A stretch of 9,345 bases of DNA from an uncultured Gammaproteobacteria bacterium (GCA_905479545.1 CAJQNE010000072.1:1-9345), one strand, 5' to 3'. Numbered from the stretch's first letter, positions 1 through 6,697 are shown. Made by a program: numbers and translations. The notes: a model not told the origin generated them from the sequence alone.

Positions 1-403
1 CTTCCATTACCTTGGCGCGTTCAGCTTCACGGACTTTCTGCACAATCACTTGCTTGGCAGTTTGTGCGGCGATGCGGCCAAAGGTAGCGGATTCAATCGG
101 CTCTTCAATATAGGCGTCGAGAACTAACTCACGATCGGTCCACATCGTTTTAGCCACCGTTTCGCGAACCACCGCGTCGGGGTTTTCAATTTCTTCAACC
201 TCGTCGCTAACGATTAACCAACGGCGCCACGACTTGGCTTCACCGGTTTCGCGATCGATAGCCACACGGACGTCAATGTCATCCTCGTGCTTCTTGCGCG
301 TGGCCATAGCCAGCGCTGCTTCTAACGCTTCAAAAATCACTTCGCGGTCAACGTCTTTCTCGTTCGAGACGACTTCGATGACTGTAAGAATTTCGTTATT
401 CAT
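1..403 (-). CDS. nusA: Transcription termination/antitermination factor NusA, N-terminal part (runs off left edge)
   Basis: The minus strand from an ATG at 403 reads 134 codons without a stop to the window edge, beginning MNNEILTVIEVVSNEK and containing DIDVRVAIDRETGE and, near the edge, TAKQVIVQKVREAERAKV. These are hallmark stretches of the NusA N-terminal RNA-polymerase-binding domain and match the E. coli protein closely, including its MNKEIL start. NusA binds RNA polymerase, modulates pausing and rho-independent termination, and takes part in antitermination; it acts in the cytoplasm. The S1 and KH RNA-binding domains would lie beyond the window. It follows rimP by 98 bp in the same direction, the standard rimP-nusA-infB order. 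The ribosome binding site is poor (a GGAAC about 7 bases before the ATG). Identity is very secure; only the N-terminal quarter or so is visible. Confidence 0.97.
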   Translation of the reverse strand, partial: MNNEILTVIEVVSNEKDVDREVIFEALEAALAMATRKKHEDDIDVRVAIDRETGEAKSWRRWLIVSDEVEEIENPDAVVRETVAKTMWTDRELVLDAYIEEPIESATFGRIAAQTAKQVIVQKVREAERAKVME

Positions 404-501
404 TAGTGCCGTTCCATACTTTTAGGTTATTGGCTTTAGTCTAGTTAGCAAACTTTCGGGCTTTTCCGGGTGCAGACTTTCATCTGCTCCTTGTTATTCA
501 T

Positions 502-1068
502 TTAATCAGGCAATTCATCTGCATTCGGCTCAGTAGTTTGTTGCTCCGCGGCGGCGGCTCGCTGCTCAGAAGCTTTCAACTCAGCTTTGTAACGCTCGTC
601 GTCAAACACCAGTCGGGCTCGTTCTATATCGGCAAGCACCAAATCAAACGCAGTGCCATCTACAACTAAACGCACTGTTTCATCATCCACCGCTTCAATC
701 GTGCCGCGATATTTACGACGACCATCCATCGGCGCGTCGAGAGTCACCTTCGCTTCCCAACCCATAAACTCGGCAAAATGAGCCGGTTTACGCAGCGGCC
801 GATCCAAACCGGGTGACGACACTTCCAGCGTATATTCGCTGCTTATCGGATCTTCAACTTCCAATAGCGCGCTTATCTGCCGACTCACTATTTCGCAGTC
901 GTCAATGCCGACTACTTTGGCGACGCCGTTTTCATCGACGGTGCCAGGCAGCCAGTCGATGAACAGGCGTAAGGTCACACCTTTACCGCGAATCACTTCC
1001 AACAGCACCAGCTCATAGCCAAGGCCTTCAATAGAAGGCTCAAGCAACTCCGTTAAACGATCTTGCAC
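502..1068 (-). CDS. rimP: Ribosome maturation factor RimP
   Basis: This 188-residue protein is RimP, which binds the free 30S subunit and assists its late assembly in the cytoplasm. Diagnostic stretches are LTELLEPSIEGLGYELVLLE near the N terminus, the IDDCEIVSRQISALLEVEDP segment and LEVSSPGLDRPL, all close to the E. coli protein. The start is GTG (1066-1068), preceded by a clear GAGGTG Shine-Dalgarno at about 1074-1079. The protein is longer than the roughly 150-residue E. coli form for two visible reasons: an insertion of about 11-13 residues after LRLFID (containing PGTVDENGVAKVV) before the conserved DDC, and a charged, Ala/Glu-rich C-terminal tail of about 28 residues (KAELKASEQRAAAAEQQ...). 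It lies between the initiator tRNA and nusA, all on the minus strand, as in the conserved operon. A weak possible promoter of its own (TTGCTG, 17 bp, TAAGTA; 1100-1128) lies just upstream. Confidence 0.96.
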   Translation of the reverse strand: MQDRLTELLEPSIEGLGYELVLLEVIRGKGVTLRLFIDWLPGTVDENGVAKVVGIDDCEIVSRQISALLEVEDPISSEYTLEVSSPGLDRPLRKPAHFAEFMGWEAKVTLDAPMDGRRKYRGTIEAVDDETVRLVVDGTAFDLVLADIERARLVFDDERYKAELKASEQRAAAAEQQTTEPNADELPD

Positions 1069-1155
1069 GGCGCACCTCGACTAAAAAACTCAAAAACAAT
1101 ACTTATCAACAAGTTACCACAACAGCAAAACAGGCAAACCACAAATTCGAGCGAC

Positions 1156-1177
1156 AAAAAAAGGGCCATATGGCCCT
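1156..1177 (-). terminator. Intrinsic terminator-like hairpin between initiator tRNA and rimP
   Basis: On the minus strand, AGGGCC-ATAT-GGCCCT forms a perfect 6-bp stem with a 4-base loop (1162-1177). It is followed immediately by a run of seven T (1156-1162, sharing one base with the stem foot), the layout of a rho-independent terminator. It lies about 100 bp downstream of the tRNA 3' end and about 90 bp before rimP. It would end most tRNA transcripts while letting some polymerase read through into rimP-nusA, or rimP may use its own weak promoter candidate at 1100-1128. The structure is visible; its efficiency is inferred. Confidence 0.75.
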
Positions 1178-1278
1178 ATTCTTGAACAACAAACTTAGTC
1201 CGGCGTGAGCAGTTACACCTTCTGTTTGTTGCCTTGAGACGACGACCAAATCAACCTGATCAAAGCTCTCAAATAGAT

Positions 1279-1355
<77 letters not shown>

Positions 1356-1368
1356 ACCGAGGAGGCGC

Positions 1369-1397
1369 ATAGTACATACCAACCCTATGACCTGCAA
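1369..1397 (-). promoter_or_regulatory. Promoter of the initiator tRNA
   Basis: On the minus strand a -35 box TTGCAG (1392-1397) is separated by exactly 17 bp from a -10 box TACTAT (1369-1374), ending about 13 bases before the mature tRNA 5' end. The region after the -10 box is GC-rich (GCGCCTCC), the discriminator type that makes stable-RNA promoters sensitive to ppGpp. The boxes and spacing are seen directly; stringent control is inferred from established knowledge of such promoters. Confidence 0.75.
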
Positions 1398-1471
1398 CAG
1401 CAAAACGCCGATTTAACGAGATTCCAGACTAATCACTGCTGCGGCGCAGCATAAATGGCTCGGTGGTTGGC

Positions 1472-1491
1472 CTTAGCTCCATAAAGCTAAG
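1472..1491 (-). terminator. Stem-loop just after the rhodanese lipoprotein gene
   Basis: CTTAGCT-TTATGG-AGCTAAG on the minus strand is a perfect 7-bp stem with a 6-base loop, starting 1 base after the TAA of the rhodanese gene (1493-1495). A second small hairpin (GCTGC-GCC-GCAGC) follows at 1438-1450. Neither is followed by a T tract, so a rho-independent terminator is not proven. They may protect the 3' end or work with Rho. They separate this transcription unit from the tRNA promoter downstream. Confidence 0.4.
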
Positions 1492-1492
1492 T

Positions 1493-1915
1493 TTAGGGCG
1501 CTGTTGGCAGCTGTGTTTTTAGCTCGCTAAAGCCACCATCGCGCACCGCAACGGCAGAAAAACCAAATTCACGAAGCATATCCACTGCCTTGCCAGCCCG
1601 ACCGCCGGAAGCGCAGTAGACCAACAAGGGCTCATTTTTCGGCAATACAGCCACCGACTCGGTATTGATATCAGTTACCGGCAAATGCAATGCCCCTGCT
1701 ATATGCCCGGCATCCCACTCACGGCGAGTGCGAACGTCAAGAAACTGCAGGTTGGAAAACCCGGCGGCCTCATTAGCAGCAACCGAGTCCGGCAAAGTCT
1801 TAAATACTGTCGGCGTAGCATCAGCTCCGCTGGGCGAGTTGCAGGCTATCAGGCCACAGCAGAGTACGATGGCAAAAAAGCTTGCGGTAACGTTTCGTCG
1901 AAGAGATATGTTCAT
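1493..1915 (-). CDS. Rhodanese-domain lipoprotein (sulfurtransferase-like)
   Basis: A 140-residue protein with a lipoprotein signal: MNISLRR, then a hydrophobic stretch ending in the lipobox L22-I-A-C25. Asn at +2 predicts outer-membrane sorting, so the protein should face the periplasm. Residues about 50-138 form a single rhodanese domain: LDVRTRREWDAGHIAGALHLP, then the active-site loop CASGGRA with the catalytic Cys101 that would carry a persulfide. Partner and substrate are not evident; single-domain rhodaneses can move sulfane sulfur or act as thiol carriers. An in-frame TTG at 1960 would add 15 residues, but ATG at 1915 was chosen because it puts the signal peptide at the N terminus; the Shine-Dalgarno there is weak. 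It starts 48 bp after the stop of the upstream enoyl-CoA hydratase on the same strand, so the two are probably co-transcribed. Confidence 0.88.
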   Translation of the reverse strand: MNISLRRNVTASFFAIVLCCGLIACNSPSGADATPTVFKTLPDSVAANEAAGFSNLQFLDVRTRREWDAGHIAGALHLPVTDINTESVAVLPKNEPLLVYCASGGRAGKAVDMLREFGFSAVAVRDGGFSELKTQLPTAP

Positions 1916-1963
1916 ACCCGTTATTTTAACCTTGCTGTCGCCACACAGGCCATAAGCCAAAGA

Positions 1964-2767
1964 TCATTTACCGACAAACACCGGCGGCTTTTTCTCCATA
2001 AACGCCTGCATTGCCATTCTGGCATCGTCACTTTTAGTACATATATTCTGCGCCGCGCCCTCCAGCTGAATCGCGTTTGCCAAATTACCCTGCGACACCT
2101 TATGCACCAGCTGCTTACTAAAACGCTGTGCAATCGGTGCACCGGCTGCCAGCTTTTCAGCCCATTGCTGCACAGCAGAATCCAGCTCATCTCCAGACAC
2201 TATTTTGTTTGCCAGTCCATATTCCAGGCACTTTTCAGCGGAAAGCTTTTCCGACTCTACAATCGCCTGCAGCGCCCTCTTCGGCCCCAGGTGGTTAACC
2301 AAATGCCAACTCGCACCGCCGTCCGGCACCAAACCAATCGCCGCGAAGGCCTGATAAATATAAGCATCGTCTGCCATCACCAGAAAATCGCAGGCTAATG
2401 CCAACGCGCTACCCACCCCGGCACAAGGGCCGCGGGCCGCAGCAATAAATAACTTATCGGATTCATAGATGCCCAATAATATCGGCTGGTACTCCTTAAT
2501 AATCTGATCTTCGATTAAGTCGTAACGCCGTGCATTCGGATCAAGACTCTCGGTTAAGTCCGCACCCGCCGAAAAGCCCCTACCCTCATGAGTAAGCACT
2601 ACGATTCGCACATCATCATCGCGGTCCGCTCGCTGTACCGCGGCCAATAGCTCGGTTCGCATCAAGGCATTAAATGCATTCAGGCTAGCGGGCCGGTTTA
2701 GCGAAATACGGGCGACACGATTAGTGACGCTATACAGAATAGTGTGAAACTCATTAGTTTCTGGCAC
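1964..2767 (-). CDS. Enoyl-CoA hydratase/isomerase family protein, PaaG-like
   Basis: This 267-residue crotonase-fold protein carries both oxyanion-hole motifs: GFSAGADL (residues 64-71) and ARGPCAGVGSALALACDF (about 111-128). Residues 139-151 read QAFAAIGLVPDGG. The glutamate that acts as first catalytic acid in classical enoyl-CoA hydratase is absent, while an aspartate (D149 in PDGG) is kept, the pattern of PaaG-type ring-epoxide isomerases and related delta3-delta2 isomerases. It therefore more likely isomerises or otherwise transforms an acyl-CoA than simply hydrates crotonyl-type substrates; the substrate cannot be assigned. The start is GTG (2765-2767), with a GAGGT Shine-Dalgarno about 6 bases upstream. 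The C terminus (residues 258-267, EKKPPVFVGK) resembles the F-x-E-K-R-x-P-x-F end typical of the family. It precedes a rhodanese lipoprotein in the same direction. Confidence 0.9.
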   Translation of the reverse strand: MPETNEFHTILYSVTNRVARISLNRPASLNAFNALMRTELLAAVQRADRDDDVRIVVLTHEGRGFSAGADLTESLDPNARRYDLIEDQIIKEYQPILLGIYESDKLFIAAARGPCAGVGSALALACDFLVMADDAYIYQAFAAIGLVPDGGASWHLVNHLGPKRALQAIVESEKLSAEKCLEYGLANKIVSGDELDSAVQQWAEKLAAGAPIAQRFSKQLVHKVSQGNLANAIQLEGAAQNICTKSDDARMAMQAFMEKKPPVFVGK

Positions 2768-2945
2768 GGCGAACCTCAGTAATCGACTATATACAAGACC
2801 CGTAGTTGTAACCCTTTAGTCGCTGCTTGTTAGTGACCTGAGGTTTCAATGGACTGGCGGCAGGGTGAATCGCTGAGAACCGGCCCTACCTAACGCGGCT
2901 CGTGCCTGCTAGCCTCACTGGAACTCCATAGTAACCCTACCGCCC

Positions 2946-4136
2946 ATGAAAAAACTCATCATCGTGCTGTTATTGCTAACCTTTGGGTTAGCGCTGTTTA
3001 TTTACCGGCCCTGGAGCGACTATAGCCCGATTGCCCAGCTGCGGTTATTCAGCCCCGACTATCGGGTTAATAACCTACGCCATATGGATCGCATATTCCC
3101 GAAACGCGATATTAAAGCGCCTGCGGAAACCTTCCAATTCAAACGAGACCTGCAGCCACTGCAGCTCAGCTACAAATTTAACGGCGAATCCCGTCAGCTC
3201 GATGAGTTTTTAGAACGTGTCGTCGGCACCAGCTTTCTGGTCATTCAGAACGATACGATTATCGACGAACGCTATATGAACGGCGGCAGCGAAACCGATC
3301 GCTTTACCTCATGGTCGGCAGGAAAATCCTTTGTTGCCACTTTGGTCGGCCTGGCGTTAGGTGATGGTTTGATTAAAAGCCTCGACGACCCGATTACTAC
3401 CTATGTTCCCGAACTGCATGGCTCAGCTTACGACGGCGTACCGATAAAACACGTGCTGCAAATGAGTTCCGGCATTCAGTTCGACGAGAGTTACGGCAAT
3501 CGTTTTGCTGACATAAATACTTTCTTTGCCAAAGTATTCCTGCTCGGCCGACGTGCTGAAGATGTAATGGCCAGCTACCCCAGCGCAGGGCCATCCGGCC
3601 AGAAATTCGAGTACATCAGCATGGATACTCAGGCACTCGGCATGTTGGTAAGGACGGTATACGACCAATCGCTCTCCAAGCTAATCGAAGACCGGCTATG
3701 GCAACCGCTCGGCATGGAAAGTGACGCCTACTGGAATATCGACAAAGCCGGCGATGATGGTGTTGAACTGGCGTTCTGCTGCCTGAATGCAACTACCCGC
3801 GACTACGCCCGCTTCGGTCGCCTCTACCTTAACGATGGTATGTGGAATGACCGGCGCATATTGCCCGAGGGCTGGGTAGCCGAAGCAACCACACCCGGCG
3901 CGGAACACCTGACGCCGGAAGGCTCAGGTCGCGAATTCCGCGGCTACCAATATCAATGGTGGATGCCCGCAAATCAGGAGCGCGACTATTTTGCCTCCGG
4001 CGTCTGGGGCCAAAGCATTTATATTTCCGAGCCAGACAATCTAATAGTAGTTCGCACCAGCGTAGACCCGGAATACCTGCCAAATATGGAAGAAACTGTG
4101 GTGGTTATGCGAGCAATTCGTGACCACCTACGGTAA
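2946..4136 (+). CDS. Membrane-anchored serine hydrolase, beta-lactamase (class C)/EstB/NylB-like
   Basis: A 396-residue protein with an N-terminal hydrophobic segment (MKK, then residues 4-20) that is an uncleaved anchor or signal peptide, so the catalytic domain should be periplasmic. The nucleophile motif S-x-x-K is S124-A-G-K127 in SWSAGKSF. The second motif is Y223-I-S225, in the place of Y-x-N. The third (KTG/HTG-like) region appears as GVWGQ (352-356), as in 6-aminohexanoate-dimer hydrolase NylB and EstB-type esterases rather than true beta-lactamases. GVPIKHVLQMSSGI and NATTRDYARFGRLYLNDG are typical of this Pfam beta-lactamase group. An esterase or amidase role is likely; the substrate is unknown, and resistance to beta-lactams should not be assumed. 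There is no good Shine-Dalgarno, but the hydrophobic leader fixes this start. It is convergent with the second crotonase gene and divergent from the first. Confidence 0.9.
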   Translation: MKKLIIVLLLLTFGLALFIYRPWSDYSPIAQLRLFSPDYRVNNLRHMDRIFPKRDIKAPAETFQFKRDLQPLQLSYKFNGESRQLDEFLERVVGTSFLVIQNDTIIDERYMNGGSETDRFTSWSAGKSFVATLVGLALGDGLIKSLDDPITTYVPELHGSAYDGVPIKHVLQMSSGIQFDESYGNRFADINTFFAKVFLLGRRAEDVMASYPSAGPSGQKFEYISMDTQALGMLVRTVYDQSLSKLIEDRLWQPLGMESDAYWNIDKAGDDGVELAFCCLNATTRDYARFGRLYLNDGMWNDRRILPEGWVAEATTPGAEHLTPEGSGREFRGYQYQWWMPANQERDYFASGVWGQSIYISEPDNLIVVRTSVDPEYLPNMEETVVVMRAIRDHLR

Positions 4137-4244
4137 TTCCAATAAGTGGACTGATGCCACGGCTATTAACGACACTTCAGTGAGCCCACTGCAGCGAGCC
4201 AACTCTGCCGACACCTTTTTGTATATCCCGCTCGCTCTGCAGGA

Positions 4245-4976
4245 TTATTTGAGCCTTGCCTTCATCACAGTGCGGGCACCAACAAGCAATGCATCCCTAA
4301 GATCGAGCGGTATCTGACGCTTGATACGCTTAACCAACTTCTTACGAACACGCTGTTTGGTTACGTTGTGATAGTGCATATCCAACTTGGCGAATTCCTC
4401 GGCTTTTTCCAAGGCTTTGGCCATTAAGCTAGCGGGCTTTGCCACCGCATCAAAGAAACCGGCCTGCAGCGCGGCGTCGACCGGGAAGTATTCAGCCAAA
4501 TTACCCGCACGCTGGAAAGCGGCTGGATGCAGGCGGTTGCGCAACACGGATTCCGCTGTGCGTGGCAGCGGCATGCCAATCGCCACTTCGTTGGCTGAAA
4601 TCTTAAAGTCGCCCTCGGTGCCAATAATATAATCAGCGGATAACATTAAGAACACACCCATTGCTAATGAGTGGCCGTTAACCGCCGCAATAACCGGATA
4701 AGGGTAAGACAAAACGCGAGCGGTTAGTGAGTACCCCGCGTTCAACATTTCGATAGTCCCCTTACCGCCCTTTTTCATAACTTTCAGATCAAAGCCGGCA
4801 GAAAACACTTCTTTGCGGCCGGTTATTATCACAATCGCCTTATCTTTTTCAGCGCGGTCGAATGCTTTACCTATAGCCGCCAACATTTTCGGTGAAAGCG
4901 CATTGCGCTTGCCATCATCCATGCGGATGGTGGCGACGCCGTTATTGAGATCATAATTTACGAGAGAATCAGTCAT
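4245..4976 (-). CDS. Enoyl-CoA hydratase/isomerase family (crotonase-fold) protein
   Basis: A 243-residue crotonase-fold protein. Oxyanion-hole motifs are FSAGFDL (residues 58-64) and AVNGHSLAMGVFL (98-110). ANEVAIGMPLPRT (128-140) places E130 where the first catalytic glutamate of enoyl-CoA hydratase sits; the second catalytic glutamate has no clear counterpart. The AEVAIG/ANEVAIG...PR version is common in a poorly characterised crotonase subgroup of Proteobacteria and Actinobacteria. The C-terminal 45 residues are rich in Lys/Arg (VTKQRVRKKLVKRIKRQ). The start ATG at 4974-4976 has no strong Shine-Dalgarno. A perfect minus-strand TATAAT at 5089-5094 could be its -10 box, but no matching -35 is visible. 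It sits alone between a convergent hydrolase gene and the regulator of the P450 cluster. Fatty-acid or acyl-CoA metabolism is likely; the exact reaction is unknown. Confidence 0.88.
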   Translation of the reverse strand: MTDSLVNYDLNNGVATIRMDDGKRNALSPKMLAAIGKAFDRAEKDKAIVIITGRKEVFSAGFDLKVMKKGGKGTIEMLNAGYSLTARVLSYPYPVIAAVNGHSLAMGVFLMLSADYIIGTEGDFKISANEVAIGMPLPRTAESVLRNRLHPAAFQRAGNLAEYFPVDAALQAGFFDAVAKPASLMAKALEKAEEFAKLDMHYHNVTKQRVRKKLVKRIKRQIPLDLRDALLVGARTVMKARLK

Positions 4977-5158
4977 AGTGTTTTAGTTCAGCTGAGAGGC
5001 ATGCAGTAGCTCAGGATAATGAGCACAAATAAGACGAGCCCATGGCGACAAGGCCGTCCATGAAGTGGTCAATAAAATTTCAATGCAGATTATACGGGCT
5101 GGCTTTTTCCATAGGCACCCGTTGCGATCTCTCGAAGAGCAACTTTACGAGCTACGGA

Positions 5159-6241
5159 CTAACCCCTCCCGCTTCCCTGGCCATGCAACTGCTGCCGAAA
5201 CTTATCCGGCGGCACATCAAACCAACGCTTAAACGCCCGCCGAAAATTGGCCGCATCAAAGTAATTTAGTAACACCGCGATAGTTTCCACTGAGAGCTGG
5301 CTGTCGCTTAAGTAGCTGGCAGCTTGTTGCGACAGAATTTCTTCTCTTAATTGTCGAAAACCCGTACCTTCTGCAGTGAGCTTCCGGGCGAGCGTGCGCT
5401 TGGTCATAAATAAACTAGCAGCTGCTTCGTCTTCATTCAGGGTGCCGGGCGGCTGGGAAAGCATCATCTTTTCGATGCGGTAACGATAACTTTGCTTGTC
5501 ACTGCGCAGCTGAGCCAGCATAGACTCACATTGCTGCAGAGCTAGAATATATCCCTCATGGTTAGCCGAAACATTGGGCTCATAGCACACCGCTAACGGG
5601 ACTTTGACTTTCAACTGCGACGCTGAGAATGTCTGTTTGCCGGGAAGGTACTCGGCATAACATTGAAAGTAGTCCGGAGCCGAATGAGGCCACTCAACTT
5701 CAACCCCGGTGAGCGGCTGCCCTACTATAGTTTTAGACGCCTCCATAAAAACCATTACTGCGGTTTCAGCGGCGCTTCGTTGTAAGTCCGGGCTAAGCGG
5801 AATATCAAAATGAATAAGGCACTCTAGCCAGCTAGCATTCTCAATCAGCTCTATTCGAATAAAACTCACTCTTGTCGGTACAAAAACCTGAACTGCTTGC
5901 AACGCGGTGTGGAGATTGGCACTGCTATTGGCCAAAAAGCCGATCGCACCGTGAGTCGTCGGAGTCAGCCGACGACCCAGGCTCAAACCAAAGGTTTCAT
6001 CTTTGCTTAGCAGCAAAGCATTGTTCCAAATTTGCACTTGCTCATCGGCGGTAATCAGCGTTTCTTCCTGCAACAGCCGGTCAACGGTCAACGTTGTGCC
6101 AGCTAGCAACAAGGGCAGTTCCCGAATTTGCAGCGCCAACTCGCGGGCCATCAACCGCGAGTAACTGACTGGAATCGTCGCCTCGGCAGACGGCCATGCG
6201 GGTGGTAACAAGGAATTCGACGGTGCCATTGCATTAACCAT
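5159..6241 (-). CDS. AraC-family transcriptional regulator of the P450 cluster
   Basis: A 360-residue regulator. Residues about 30-215 match the N-terminal ligand-sensing domain (arabinose-binding-like, as in OruR/ArgR-type AraC proteins), for example THGAIGFLANSSANLHTALQ (96-115). The C-terminal AraC DNA-binding domain has two helix-turn-helix units: about 269-290 (EDEAAASLFMTKRTLARKL) and about 317-348, where IAVLLNYFDAANFRRAFKRW matches the family signature. It is cytoplasmic and divergent from the ferredoxin-P450 genes, an arrangement common for CYP153 clusters. It most likely activates them in response to an alkane, fatty acid or derived effector; the ligand is inferred. The start ATG (6239-6241) has GGAG 10 bases upstream. 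Its own promoter overlaps the proposed operator, suggesting autoregulation. Confidence 0.9.
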   Translation of the reverse strand: MVNAMAPSNSLLPPAWPSAEATIPVSYSRLMARELALQIRELPLLLAGTTLTVDRLLQEETLITADEQVQIWNNALLLSKDETFGLSLGRRLTPTTHGAIGFLANSSANLHTALQAVQVFVPTRVSFIRIELIENASWLECLIHFDIPLSPDLQRSAAETAVMVFMEASKTIVGQPLTGVEVEWPHSAPDYFQCYAEYLPGKQTFSASQLKVKVPLAVCYEPNVSANHEGYILALQQCESMLAQLRSDKQSYRYRIEKMMLSQPPGTLNEDEAAASLFMTKRTLARKLTAEGTGFRQLREEILSQQAASYLSDSQLSVETIAVLLNYFDAANFRRAFKRWFDVPPDKFRQQLHGQGSGRG

Positions 6242-6269
6242 TTATATGTTTCTCCGACGAGATTTCATT

Positions 6270-6298
6270 ATTGTCTTGATATGACTGCTTAATGTCAA
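6270..6298 (-). promoter_or_regulatory. Promoter of the AraC-family regulator gene
   Basis: On the minus strand a perfect -35 box TTGACA (6293-6298) lies 17 bp from GACAAT (6270-6275), which matches four of six -10 positions. Transcription would start near 6263 and leave a leader of about 22 bases holding the GGAG at 6252-6255. Both boxes lie inside the repeated TGTC-N6-TGAC sites, so regulator binding should block this promoter. Boxes and spacing are seen; use is inferred. Confidence 0.55.
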
Positions 6299-6306
6299 AA
6301 AATGAC
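6272..6306. promoter_or_regulatory. Probable AraC-type operator: two direct half-sites 21 bp apart
   Basis: TGTC-N6-TGAC occurs twice in the same orientation: 6272-6285 (spacer TTGATA) and 6293-6306 (spacer AAAAAA). The offset is exactly 21 bp, two helical turns, the arrangement AraC-family dimers use. Both copies are followed by a CTGC or TGC. The second copy ends 6 bp before the position expected for the ferredoxin -35 box, suited to direct activation, and the pair covers the regulator's own promoter. The repeat is seen; that this regulator binds it is inference. Part of the similarity could come from the overlapping promoter boxes. Confidence 0.6.
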
Positions 6307-6335
6307 CTGCCCGAGTAACGCCGCCCGGTGCAAAC

Positions 6336-6341
6336 TATAGT
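6336..6341 (+). promoter_or_regulatory. Probable -10 box of the ferredoxin-P450 operon
   Basis: TATAGT lies about 36 bp before the ferredoxin ATG. At 17 bp spacing the -35 position (6313-6318) reads GAGTAA, far from consensus. A good -10 with no -35, next to the AraC-type repeats, fits an activator-dependent promoter. The transcription start is expected around 6348. This is inferred from sequence alone. Confidence 0.45.
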
Positions 6342-6376
6342 TAATAGAAAAGCACCGACCCCTAGAGGAAATAACA

Positions 6377-6697
6377 ATGGCCAGCATTAAAATGATTGAG
6401 CACGATGGCACCGAACATGAAGTGGCCATTGAAGACGGAAAATCGCTGATGGAATTAGCAACCGATAATGCCGTGCCCGGCATTGATGCAGATTGTGGTG
6501 GCGACTGCGCCTGTGGCACCTGCCATGTGATAGTCGGCGATAAGTGGTTTCCAAACACCGGCGTTGCCAACAACGATGAACAACAGATGCTGGACATGAC
6601 TCCGGAGCGGGCAAGCACATCGCGGCTTGCCTGCCAGATTAAAATCACTGAGGCAATGGACGGCATGGTCGTGCGACTGCCTGAATTTCAAATGTAG
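6377..6697 (+). CDS. [2Fe-2S] ferredoxin, putidaredoxin/adrenodoxin type, partner of CYP153 P450
   Basis: A 106-residue ferredoxin that passes single electrons from a flavin reductase to the adjacent cytochrome P450. The cluster ligands are C40, C46, C49 and C86 (C-x5-C-x2-C-x36-C), in DADCGGDCACGTCHV and RLACQI. C44 is an additional, non-ligand cysteine within the loop, where putidaredoxin has none. SLMELATDNAVPGIDADCGG and the acidic D/E patches around residues 70-80 (NNDEQQMLDMTPE) are typical of P450-serving vertebrate-type ferredoxins. The start has a strong ribosome binding site (AGAGGA, about 8 bases before the ATG at 6377). It lies 29 bp before the P450 gene, which has its own AGAGGAG, so the two form one operon. 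The length is normal for the family. Identity is very secure. Confidence 0.95.
   Translation: MASIKMIEHDGTEHEVAIEDGKSLMELATDNAVPGIDADCGGDCACGTCHVIVGDKWFPNTGVANNDEQQMLDMTPERASTSRLACQIKITEAMDGMVVRLPEFQM

Noticed and set aside
448..501. Minus-strand mini-frame starting MNNKEQMK right after the rimP stop, resembling the nusA start (both ATGAATAAC), possibly a leader peptide or partial duplication
   Set aside because: Only 18 codons and only nine bases are shared with the nusA start. The AAGGAG is too close to the internal ATG to be a convincing ribosome binding site.
1685..2398. Long plus-strand open frame (237 codons) opposite the rhodanese and enoyl-CoA hydratase genes
   Set aside because: Its translation is Arg/Gln/His/Leu-rich with no domain. 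The opposite strand encodes two clear conserved proteins with ribosome binding sites.
2786..2791. Minus-strand TATAGT just upstream of the first enoyl-CoA hydratase gene as its -10 box
   Set aside because: Transcription would start almost on the Shine-Dalgarno, and no -35 box is present at proper spacing.
4173..4192. Inverted repeat CAGTG-AGCC-CACTG between the convergent hydrolase and crotonase genes, considered as a bidirectional terminator
   Set aside because: Only 5 bp of stem and no T tract on either strand.
5089..5094. Minus-strand TATAAT upstream of the 4245-4976 crotonase gene, considered as a promoter
   Set aside because: The hexamer is perfect, but no -35 box is found at 16-18 bp and the leader would exceed 100 bases. 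Noted in the gene entry rather than listed.
6295..6666. Minus-strand open frame opposite the ferredoxin gene
   Set aside because: It is a mirror of the conserved ferredoxin coding strand and has no recognisable domain or ribosome binding site.
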